From contig NZ_SSSQ01000001.1 in NCBI RefSeq assembly GCF_009469765.1, forward strand, positions 558,001-622,000: a stretch of DNA of 64,000 bases, in the 5' to 3' direction. The translations under genes were made by a program, and so were the position numbers. The notes below the pieces were generated by a model, which saw only the letters and a list, made by a program, of their open reading frames with translations, was not told the origin of the DNA and did not search any database. Source of the DNA: Dechloromonas hortensis. GTDB taxonomy: Bacteria > Pseudomonadota > Gammaproteobacteria > Burkholderiales > Rhodocyclaceae. Positions 48,673 to 56,331 of the stretch are shown in pieces; the stretch's first letter is position 1, and each line of letters begins with the position of its first letter.

Positions 48673-50145
48673 CTACAGGGTCTTGCGTAAATTGACCGGC
48701 GGGATGTTGAGCGATTCACGGTATTTAGCGACCGTGCGTCGTGCGACAACGATTCCCTGCTGGCCTAGTATTTCGGATATTTGACTATCCGACAAGGGCT
48801 TCTTGCCATCCTCCGCTCCGATCAATTGCTTGATCAGGGCGCGGATGGCGGTGGCAGAGCAGGCACCACCGGTATCGGTGGCGACATGACTGCCGAAAAA
48901 GTACTTCAATTCAAAAATGCCGCGCGGCGTCGCCATGTATTTCTGGCTGGTGACGCGCGAGACTGTGGATTCATGCAGGCCGAGAATGTCGGCGATTTCG
49001 CGCAGGACCAGCGGCCGCATCGCCACTTCGCCATGCTCGAAAAACTGGCGTTGACGGTCGACAATGGCTTGCGTGACGCGATGAATGGTCTCGAAGCGCT
49101 GCTGCACGTTCTTGATCAGCCAACGTGCTTCCTGCAACTGGCCGGACAGATTACCGTTACCCCGGCGCTGCTTGGCGAGTATCTCCGCATACAGACGATT
49201 GATGCGCAGACGCGGGTAGGCATCCGGATTGATGTAGGCGGTCCATTTGCCCTTGAGCTTCTTCACCATCACGTCCGGCGTGATGTAGCGTGCCTCGATC
49301 TGCGCGAAGCGGGCGCCCGGCCGCGGGTTGAGACTGACGATCAGAGCCTGGGCGGCCTTTAGGATTTCATCATCGCAGCCGGTCAACCGGCGGATTTTGG
49401 TGAAATCGCGCGCCGCCAGCAATTCAAGGTGTTTTTCGACGATGACCAGGGCCAGCGCCCGCACAGCATCCACCGGCAAGGCCTTCAGTTGCAGCGCCAG
49501 GCATTCCTTCGGGCTACGGGCGCCGATACCGATCGGGTCGAAATTCTGGATATGGTGGAGGGCGATTTCGAGCTCTTCCAGCTCGATTTCGTATTCCGGC
49601 GGCAAGGTTTCCCACAGCTCTTCGAGCGGCGTCGACAGGTAGCCGTCATCATCGAGGGCTTCGATCAGGAAACGGACCAGGCTGCGGTCACGTTCGCTGA
49701 GCTGGGTCATGCCGAGTTGCCAGCCGAGATGGTCACGCAGGCTGATTGTTGCCGCATGCACGTCGTGCGAATCGCTGTCATCGTCCTCATCGCGGCCGGC
49801 CCCGGTAAAGGTACCGGCATCGGAGGTCCAGCGGTCATCGTCCACATCGGATGGCGTCATCGGCACATCCTGCTCGCGATCGTCGCGCGCATCCCGCTCT
49901 TCGCGCTCGACGCGCTGCTCCCGCTCACCTTCCTCGGTGCGCGGCGCATCGAACTGCTGGGCTGAGGCAAAGGATTCGTTGCCGCCGTCGTCGTCGCGTT
50001 CCAGCATCGGATTCTCGAGCAGGTAACGCTCAAGTTCCTGCTGCATTTCGACCGTAGACAGCTGTAACAGCTTGATCGACTGCTGCAACTGGGGCGTCAG
50101 CGCCAGATGCTGGGATAGTTTTAGTTGGAGTGCTGGCTTCATCAA
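48673..50145 (-). CDS. rpoN: RNA polymerase sigma-54 factor RpoN
   Basis: 490 residues. Region I is glutamine/leucine-rich (QLKLSQHLALTPQLQQSIKLLQLS), followed by an acidic region II. The HTH contains LGLHESTVSRVTSQKYMATPRGIFELKYFF, and the RpoN box ARRTVAKYRE starts near residue 468. It directs transcription from -24/-12 promoters with enhancer-binding proteins. I found no convincing -24/-12 promoter inside the window. Confidence 0.97.
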   Translation of the reverse strand: MMKPALQLKLSQHLALTPQLQQSIKLLQLSTVEMQQELERYLLENPMLERDDDGGNESFASAQQFDAPRTEEGEREQRVEREERDARDDREQDVPMTPSDVDDDRWTSDAGTFTGAGRDEDDDSDSHDVHAATISLRDHLGWQLGMTQLSERDRSLVRFLIEALDDDGYLSTPLEELWETLPPEYEIELEELEIALHHIQNFDPIGIGARSPKECLALQLKALPVDAVRALALVIVEKHLELLAARDFTKIRRLTGCDDEILKAAQALIVSLNPRPGARFAQIEARYITPDVMVKKLKGKWTAYINPDAYPRLRINRLYAEILAKQRRGNGNLSGQLQEARWLIKNVQQRFETIHRVTQAIVDRQRQFFEHGEVAMRPLVLREIADILGLHESTVSRVTSQKYMATPRGIFELKYFFGSHVATDTGGACSATAIRALIKQLIGAEDGKKPLSDSQISEILGQQGIVVARRTVAKYRESLNIPPVNLRKTL

Positions 50146-50170
50146 ATGGGATCTGGACGCTGCTTATCGG

Positions 50171-50908
50171 TCAGAGCTTGAAGTGCTCGCCGAGATAAAC
50201 CTTACGCACGCTTTCATTATCGACGATTTCGTCCGGCCGTCCAGCAGCCAATACGCGCCCGGCACTAATAATATAGGCGTGGTCGCAGATACCCAGCGTT
50301 TCACGGACGTTGTGATCGGTGATCAGCACGCCGATGCCGCGCTCCTTCAGGAAGCGAATGATTTTCTGGATTTCCAGCACCGCAATCGGGTCGACCCCGG
50401 CAAAGGGTTCGTCGAGCAGGATGAAACGCGGATTGGTGGCCAGGGCGCGGGCGATTTCGACCCGCCGCCGCTCACCGCCGGAAAGGGCGGCCGCATTGAC
50501 GTGCCGAACATGGTTGATGTGCAGCTCTGCAAGCAAGCCCTCAAGCCGGTCATCAAGCTCCTTGGCCGGCAGCTTGAGCAGTTCGAGCACCGCCCGGATA
50601 TTTTCCTCGACGTTCAGCTTGCGGAAGACAGAGGCTTCCTGCGGCAGGTAGGACAAGCCCTGGCGCGCCCGGTTGTGCATCGGCAGATGGGTCAGCTTGG
50701 CATCGTCGATATAGACGTCACCACCATCGGCCGGCACCAGGCCGACAATCATGTAGAAACAGGTGGTCTTGCCGGCCCCGTTCGGGCCGAGCAGGCCGAC
50801 CACTTCACCGCTCTTGACCTCGAAGGAGACGTCCTCGACCACGGTCCGCGCCTTGTAGCGCTTTTTCAGGTTGAGGGCAGCGAGGGTGGAAACTTGGGTG
50901 TCGCTCAT
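50171..50908 (-). CDS. lptB: LPS export ABC transporter ATP-binding protein LptB
   Basis: 245 residues. Walker [10 protein letters not shown]-loop [11 protein letters not shown], signature [15 protein letters not shown], Walker [14 protein letters not shown]. It powers LPS transport with LptFGC. The gene is normally preceded by lptC-lptA; here it follows recX directly, overlapping its stop by ATGA. Confidence 0.94.
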   Translation of the reverse strand: MSDTQVSTLAALNLKKRYKARTVVEDVSFEVKSGEVVGLLGPNGAGKTTCFYMIVGLVPADGGDVYIDDAKLTHLPMHNRARQGLSYLPQEASVFRKLNVEENIRAVLELLKLPAKELDDRLEGLLAELHINHVRHVNAAALSGGERRRVEIARALATNPRFILLDEPFAGVDPIAVLEIQKIIRFLKERGIGVLITDHNVRETLGICDHAYIISAGRVLAAGRPDEIVDNESVRKVYLGEHFKL

Positions 50909-51348
50909 TCATCCGCTCCGCGCATTACCCGGCGAATCGCCTCGCCGGAGAAGCCGCGATATTGCAAAAAACGCATCTGTTTGGCCCGCTCTTCCGCGCT
51001 CTGCGGCAATTCGCGGAATTTTCTCGCCCACACCGCCCGGCAGCGTTCGGCTTCGTCACCGCCTTCGGGCAGGGCGGCGGCGATATCGTCGTCACCGACT
51101 CCCTTCTGGCGCAATTCCTGTTTCAGCCGGGCATTGCCATAACGCCCGGCACGGGCGACGACGCGCTGGGTGGCGAAGCGATTGTCCGAGAGCAGGCGTT
51201 CGGCCTGCAGGGCGTCGAGCACGGCCTCCAACTGCTCGGCCGACTCCGCTTGCGCGGCGAGCTTGCTCATCAACTCGGCCCGGCTGTGATCACGCCGGGT
51301 AAGCAGTCGAAGAGCAGCAACTCGCAACGCAACAGCCGGATCAGGCAT
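50905..51348 (-). CDS. recX: RecA regulator RecX
   Basis: 147 residues from [10 protein letters not shown] at 51348; the longer frame is antisense-like sequence within recA. Start overlaps the recA stop by eight bases. RecX helical repeats are visible ([63 protein letters not shown]). It limits RecA filament growth and would be induced together with recA. Confidence 0.9.
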   Translation of the reverse strand: MPDPAVALRVAALRLLTRRDHSRAELMSKLAAQAESAEQLEAVLDALQAERLLSDNRFATQRVVARAGRYGNARLKQELRQKGVGDDDIAAALPEGGDEAERCRAVWARKFRELPQSAEERAKQMRFLQYRGFSGEAIRRVMRGADE

Positions 51349-52369
51349 CCGTCTTCGCCGCCTTGACCGGCTTGATGACGTTGGTGCTGGCAGCCTCGCG
51401 GATGCCGGCTTCGATTTCCTGGGCGATTTCCGGGTGGCTGCGCAGGAATTCGCGCGCATTGTCCTTGCCTTGGCCGATCTTTTCGCCCTTGTAGGCATAC
51501 CAGGCACCGGACTTGTCGACCAGCTTGTGGGCGACGCCCATTTCGACGATTTCGCCCTGACGGGAAATGCCTTCGCCGTACAGGATGTCGAAGATGGCTT
51601 CGCGGAACGGCGGAGACACCTTGTTCTTGACGACCTTGACCTTGGTTTCGCTGCCGATCACCTCGTCGCCCTTCTTGATCGAGCCGATGCGGCGGATGTC
51701 GAGGCGGACGGAGGCGTAGAACTTCAGCGCGTTGCCGCCGGTCGTCGTTTCCGGCGAACCGAACATGACGCCGATTTTCATCCGGATCTGGTTGATGAAG
51801 ATGACCAGCGTGTTGGTCTTCTTGATATTGGCGGTCAGCTTGCGCAGGGCCTGGCTCATCAGGCGGGCGTGCAGGCCGACCATCTGGTCGCCCATTTCGC
51901 CTTCGATTTCGGCGCGCGGGGTGAGGGCGGCGACCGAGTCGACGATGATGATGTCGACCGAGCCGGAACGGACCAGCATGTCGGCGATTTCGAGCGCCTG
52001 TTCGCCAGTATCGGGCTGCGAAATGAGCAGTTCGCCGACATTGACGCCGAGCTTCTGGGCGTATTGCGGGTCGAGGGCGTGTTCGGCATCGATGAAGGCG
52101 GCCGTACCGCCGAGTTTCTGCATTTCGGCAACGACCTGCAGACAGAGCGTGGTCTTGCCGGAGGATTCCGGACCGTAGATTTCGACAACACGGCCGCGCG
52201 GCAGGCCGCCGACGCCGAGAGCAATATCGAGACCGAGGGAACCGGTCGACACGACCTGGATACCTTCGTCGATTTCGGCGTCGCCCATCTTCATGATGGA
52301 ACCTTTGCCGAACTGCTTTTCAATCTGTTGCAGCGCTGCGGCGAGCGCCTTTGCCTTGTTGTCGTCCAT
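51341..52369 (-). CDS. recA: recombinase RecA
   Basis: 342 residues from [13 protein letters not shown] at 52369, chosen because GAGG is spaced seven bases upstream; the ATG two codons earlier sits too close. Walker [23 protein letters not shown]2 region with [15 protein letters not shown]. It catalyses strand exchange and LexA self-cleavage. Upstream promoter and LexA box are listed separately. Confidence 0.98.
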   Translation of the reverse strand: MDDNKAKALAAALQQIEKQFGKGSIMKMGDAEIDEGIQVVSTGSLGLDIALGVGGLPRGRVVEIYGPESSGKTTLCLQVVAEMQKLGGTAAFIDAEHALDPQYAQKLGVNVGELLISQPDTGEQALEIADMLVRSGSVDIIIVDSVAALTPRAEIEGEMGDQMVGLHARLMSQALRKLTANIKKTNTLVIFINQIRMKIGVMFGSPETTTGGNALKFYASVRLDIRRIGSIKKGDEVIGSETKVKVVKNKVSPPFREAIFDILYGEGISRQGEIVEMGVAHKLVDKSGAWYAYKGEKIGQGKDNAREFLRSHPEIAQEIEAGIREAASTNVIKPVKAAKTDA

Positions 52370-52541
52370 GGGCATACCTCGGAAATTTGACGGGATTATG
52401 GCACAGGGGCCAAAGATGGAATAGAAATTGCAGAAGCCGGAATTTGTCCTTATGCCGTTGGACACCCCGCGGCACGGTGCGTATCCTTTCGGCCCGGCGC
52501 CGGGAACGAAATGCTTCGCCCGCCCACCCCAAACTCGACTA

Positions 52542-52557
52542 CTGTTTATATGTACAG
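52542..52557. promoter_or_regulatory. LexA (SOS) box upstream of recA
   Basis: CTGTTTATATGTACAG fits CTGT-N8-ACAG exactly. On the minus strand it lies immediately downstream of, and touching, the recA -10 element. It also sits 57 bases before the rightward DUF1330 gene, so that gene might also respond to SOS. Confidence 0.88.
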
Positions 52558-52585
52558 TTATACCTGTACGGCTCATCCGGCGCAA
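52557..52585 (-). promoter_or_regulatory. recA promoter
   Basis: Reading leftwards, TTGCGC (52580-52585) and TATAAC (52557-52562) are spaced by 17 bases. Transcription would begin near 52550, inside the LexA box, leaving a leader of about 180 bases before recA. Confidence 0.65.
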
Positions 52586-52613
52586 GCCCGGACCGCACGC
52601 GAAGGATATTTTC

Positions 52614-52913
52614 ATGGCTGAAGCCCCCCACGCCGCTTATGTCATCGGCCACATCAGCGTCAAGGATGCCGAAAAATGGGCGGCCTACCGCAGCGCCGTG
52701 CCGGCCACGCTGGCCCCATGGCAGGCCGAACTGGTGCTGCGCGGCACGCTGACGGAGGTCCTTACCGGCAGCCACGCACACAGCGACACGGTGGTCATCC
52801 GCTTTCCCGACCGGGCCTCGGTTGACGGCTGGTACCAGTCGGCTGCCTATCAGGCGCTGATTCCGCTGCGCAGCGCCGCAGCCGACCTCGATCTGGTCGT
52901 TTTCGAGTCCTGA
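52614..52913 (+). CDS. DUF1330 family protein
   Basis: 99 residues from the ATG at 52614 (AAGGA seven bases upstream). The DUF1330 dimeric ferredoxin-like fold is visible: [26 protein letters not shown], then [23 protein letters not shown] and a C-terminal LDLVVFES. Function unknown. It is divergent from recA and shares the intergenic region carrying the LexA box. Confidence 0.88.
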   Translation: MAEAPHAAYVIGHISVKDAEKWAAYRSAVPATLAPWQAELVLRGTLTEVLTGSHAHSDTVVIRFPDRASVDGWYQSAAYQALIPLRSAAADLDLVVFES

Positions 52914-52924
52914 GCCGGTCCGCC

Positions 52925-53578
52925 GTGGTCGCCTATTGCCCGCCGCCGCATAGCGGCCTCGACCTGGTCTACCAGGATGATTACCTGCTGGCGGTCAACA
53001 AGCCGGCCGGGCTGCTTTCGGTACCGGGCCGCGGCGCCGGCATGGATGACTGCCTGGTGGCGCGGGTCCAGGCCGAGTTTCCCGATGCGCTGATCGCCCA
53101 CCGCCTCGACATGTCGACCTCCGGCCTGCTGTTGCTGGCGCGTGGCGCCGAAATGCACCGGCGCCTGTCCAAACTGTTCGAAACGCGGCAGGTGGAAAAG
53201 CGTTATCTGGCCGTCGTCGCCGGTTGTCTGGGCAATGATGCCGGGGAGATCGATCTGCCGCTGATCTGCGACTGGCCGAACCGCCCCCGGCAGATGGTCG
53301 ATTTCGCAATCGGCAAGCCGTCGCTGACCCACTATCGTGTCCTCGAACGGAACCCGGCGCAGGACACGACGCGGGTCGAACTGGCCCCGGTCACCGGCCG
53401 TTCGCACCAGTTGCGGGTGCATATGGCCAGCCTCGGCCACCCGATTCTCGGCGACGACCTCTATGGCGGCGCCGCCACCGAGCGGGCCGAACGTCTGCTG
53501 CTGCATGCCATGGATTTATGCCTGCCGCACCCGTCGACCGCAGCACTGCTCAGCCTGCACTGTCCGCCACCGTTCTGA
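52925..53578 (+). CDS. rluA: RluA family pseudouridine synthase
   Basis: 217 residues from GTG at 52925. The catalytic Asp is in HRLDMSTSGLLLLA. GRSHQLRVHMASLGHPILGDDLYG closes the domain, and there is no S4 domain. Compact size and lack of S4 fit RluA (23S U746/tRNA U32), though RluA-like paralogues differ in target. Confidence 0.88.
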   Translation: MVAYCPPPHSGLDLVYQDDYLLAVNKPAGLLSVPGRGAGMDDCLVARVQAEFPDALIAHRLDMSTSGLLLLARGAEMHRRLSKLFETRQVEKRYLAVVAGCLGNDAGEIDLPLICDWPNRPRQMVDFAIGKPSLTHYRVLERNPAQDTTRVELAPVTGRSHQLRVHMASLGHPILGDDLYGGAATERAERLLLHAMDLCLPHPSTAALLSLHCPPPF

Positions 53579-53615
53579 TCGACGCGCGGCCTGCAGCGCA
53601 GCCGCGCAATAACCT

Positions 53616-53621
53616 TATAAT
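53616..53621 (+). promoter_or_regulatory. -10 element upstream of the sodium:solute symporter
   Basis: An exact TATAAT in the 84-base gap, 41 bases before the start codon. No convincing -35. A CGGTCGACCG palindrome lies between it and the gene (53646-53655). Confidence 0.4.
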
Positions 53622-53662
53622 TCCCGCGTTTTCAACCCCTTGCCCCGGTCGACCGCGCGCAT

Positions 53663-55204
53663 ATGCTGATCTGGTTCGTCGTTCTCTATCTGCTCGTTTC
53701 CATCGGCATCGGCCTCTTTGCCGCGACCCGCGTCCATAGCGCCAAGGACTTCGCCGTCGCCGGCCGCCATCTACCGCTGCCGGTCGTCACCGCCACCGTT
53801 TTCGCCACCTGGTTCGGCGCCGAAGCGGTGTTCGGCGTTTCGGCAACCTTCGTCAAGGAGGGCCTGACCGGCGTCGTCGCCGACCCCTTCGGCTCGTCGA
53901 TGTGCTTGATCATCGCCGGCGTCTTCTTCTCGCGGAAGCTCTACAAGCTCAACATCCTGACCCTCGGCGACTATTTCCGGCTGCGCTACAACCGCACGGT
54001 CGAGGTGCTGACCACGCTCTGCATCGTCGCCTCCTACCTCGGCTGGGTGTCGGCCCAGATCAAGGCGCTCGGCCTCGTTTTCAACGTCGTCACCGCCGGC
54101 TACGTCAGTCAGACGGCCGGCATGATCCTCGGTGCAGCCATCGTACTGACCTACACCACCTTCGGCGGCATGCTCTCGGTCGCCATCCTCGATTTCGTCC
54201 AGATGGGCGTCATCATGGGCGGCATGCTGTACATCGGCTACGTCGTTTCCGGCCTGACCGGCGGTGTCGAACTGGTCATCAACCACGCCTCGGCGGCCGG
54301 CAAGCTCGATTTCTTCCCGCCGCCCGACCCGTGGCTGTGGCTGACCTTCCTGGGCGCCTGGATCACCATGATGCTCGGTTCGATTCCGCAGCAGGACGTC
54401 TTCCAGCGCATCACCTCGGCCAAGAGTCAAAAAATCGCGCTGTGGGGCTCGATCCTTGGTGCCTCGATCTATTTCTGCTTCACCTTCGTGCCGATGTTCA
54501 TCGCCTACTCGGCGACGCTGATCGACCCCGAACTGTTCAACGGCCTGCTGCAGACCGACTCGCAACTGGTGCTGCCGACCCTGGTCCTGCAACACACCCC
54601 GGTCTTCGCCCAGGCGATCTTCTTCGGCGCCGTGCTGTCGGCGATCATGAGCTGCTCGTCGGCCACCTTGCTGGCGCCGTCGGTCGCATTTTCCGAGAAC
54701 ATCGTCCGCGGCTTTTTCCCGCACATGGGCGACCACCAGTTCCTGAAGGTGATGCGCGCCTCGATCGTCATATTCGCCGGCATCGTCCTCGGCTTCGCGC
54801 TGTACTCCAGCGCCAGCATCTTCAAGATGGTCGAGAACGCCTACAAGGTGACGCTGGCCGGCGCCTTCGTGCCGCTTTTCTTCGGCGCCTTCTGGAAACG
54901 GGCGACGACGCAGGGTGCCCTGGCCGCGATCATCGGCGGCCTGTCCGCCTGGCTGCTGGTCGAAGCATTGGTCAGCACCGGCGGTGCGCGGACCGGCGAC
55001 TACGCCTACGCGCTGGCCGGGGCAGGGCAGTTGGTGCCGCCGCAACTGATCGGCCTCGCCGTCAGCATGCTCGGCATGCTCCTCGGTTCGCTGTTGCCGC
55101 AATGGGTCGGCCGGCCGACGCCGCCGGTCGACATCCACGCCGTACTGCATCACCGGGCGGCGGCGGAAACCCAGCACACGACCGAGCACCCGCACCAGCA
55201 CTAG
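53663..55204 (+). CDS. sodium:solute symporter (SSS family)
   Basis: 513 residues with about 13 membrane segments. The SSS pattern is clear: FAVAGRHLPLPVVTATVFATWFGAEAVFG, VLTYTTFGGMLSVAILDFVQ and MLGSIPQQDVFQRITSAKS. The C-terminal tail is histidine-rich (VLHHRAAAETQHTTEHPHQH). Imports an unidentified solute with Na+; no metabolic genes beside it suggest the substrate. Confidence 0.88.
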   Translation: MLIWFVVLYLLVSIGIGLFAATRVHSAKDFAVAGRHLPLPVVTATVFATWFGAEAVFGVSATFVKEGLTGVVADPFGSSMCLIIAGVFFSRKLYKLNILTLGDYFRLRYNRTVEVLTTLCIVASYLGWVSAQIKALGLVFNVVTAGYVSQTAGMILGAAIVLTYTTFGGMLSVAILDFVQMGVIMGGMLYIGYVVSGLTGGVELVINHASAAGKLDFFPPPDPWLWLTFLGAWITMMLGSIPQQDVFQRITSAKSQKIALWGSILGASIYFCFTFVPMFIAYSATLIDPELFNGLLQTDSQLVLPTLVLQHTPVFAQAIFFGAVLSAIMSCSSATLLAPSVAFSENIVRGFFPHMGDHQFLKVMRASIVIFAGIVLGFALYSSASIFKMVENAYKVTLAGAFVPLFFGAFWKRATTQGALAAIIGGLSAWLLVEALVSTGGARTGDYAYALAGAGQLVPPQLIGLAVSMLGMLLGSLLPQWVGRPTPPVDIHAVLHHRAAAETQHTTEHPHQH

Positions 55205-55272
55205 GCGTGACACGCCAAAGGCAGTGCAGATAAGGGCTGACGTCCTCGCCGATAGCCCATAAAATCGGGCTC

Positions 55273-56331
55273 ATGACCCAGCACGGCCGCGGCCCCATCC
55301 TTCTCGCCCGTTACCTTGCGCTGGCCTGGTGCGGGCTGGTGATCTACGGCAGCCTGCATCCGTTTACCGGCTGGCGCGATAGCGGCGTTTCGCCGTTTGC
55401 TTTCGTCGAGGGCGGCTGGCCACGTTACTGGACCATCTTCGACCTGGCCGCCAATGTCGCGGTCTACCTGCCGCTCGGCTTTTTTCTGACCCTTGCCCTC
55501 GACCGGCTGCCCGGCCGCTTCACCGCCCCGATCCTCGCCGTGCTGCTCGCCGGTGGGGTCAGCTTCGGGCTGGAAAGTGCGCAGACCTGGCTACCGTCAC
55601 GCGTCCCGTCCAATCTCGATCTCGCCTGCAACAGCCTGGGCGGGCTGCTTGGGGCACTCTGGGCGCAGACGGTCGGGCCGCGTGTTTTCGCCCGCCTGGC
55701 GGCACTGGAACACCGGCTGATTGCGCCGGTACCGCACGCCGAACTCGGCCTGACCCTGCTCGGTCTCTGGCTGCTCGTGCCGTTGTCGCCGGAAACCCTG
55801 CTTTTCGGTGCCGGCGACCTGCGCCAAACGCTCGGCCTGGTCGGCGCGGTGCCTTTCGCCGCCGAGAGTTTCATGCTGATCGAGGCCAGCATCACCGCCT
55901 TCAATGCAGTCGCCGTCGGCCTCATCATTCGCCAGCTGACGGCACGGACGCTATGGGCCTACCTGGTCGTACCGCTCTTCCTGCTCCTCGGCCTGGTCGT
56001 CCGCACACTGGCCTCGGCGATCCTGATCAATCCCGGCGAAGCGCTGGCCTGGCTAACGCCCGGCGCCCAGATGGGTTTGCTCGTCGCGACACTCTTTCTC
56101 GCCATTGCCATCGCGTTGCCGGCGACGCCCCGCCTGATGCTGGCCGCCCTGGCGCTGATGGCGGCCACCGTGCTGGTCAATCTCGCCCCGCCCAACCCGT
56201 ACTCGATGGCCGCACTGGCCACCTGGCGGCAGGGGCACTTCCTGAACTTCAACGGCCTGACCCGATTGGTAGGTACGCTATGGCCCTTCATGACCCTGCC
56301 GTTTCTGCTGCTGACCAGCCGTCGACCGTAG
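55273..56331 (+). CDS. VanZ-like membrane protein
   Basis: 352 residues, about eight to nine hydrophobic segments. The VanZ core occurs at residues about 20-130 (YGSLHPFTGWRD, DLAANVAVYLPLGFFL, FGLESAQTWLPSRVPSNLDLACNSLGGLLGA). The second half is a further membrane domain. Role unknown; VanZ homologues occur widely without resistance genes. The last 52 bases overlap the following ATPase gene. Confidence 0.85.
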   Translation: MTQHGRGPILLARYLALAWCGLVIYGSLHPFTGWRDSGVSPFAFVEGGWPRYWTIFDLAANVAVYLPLGFFLTLALDRLPGRFTAPILAVLLAGGVSFGLESAQTWLPSRVPSNLDLACNSLGGLLGALWAQTVGPRVFARLAALEHRLIAPVPHAELGLTLLGLWLLVPLSPETLLFGAGDLRQTLGLVGAVPFAAESFMLIEASITAFNAVAVGLIIRQLTARTLWAYLVVPLFLLLGLVVRTLASAILINPGEALAWLTPGAQMGLLVATLFLAIAIALPATPRLMLAALALMAATVLVNLAPPNPYSMAALATWRQGHFLNFNGLTRLVGTLWPFMTLPFLLLTSRRP

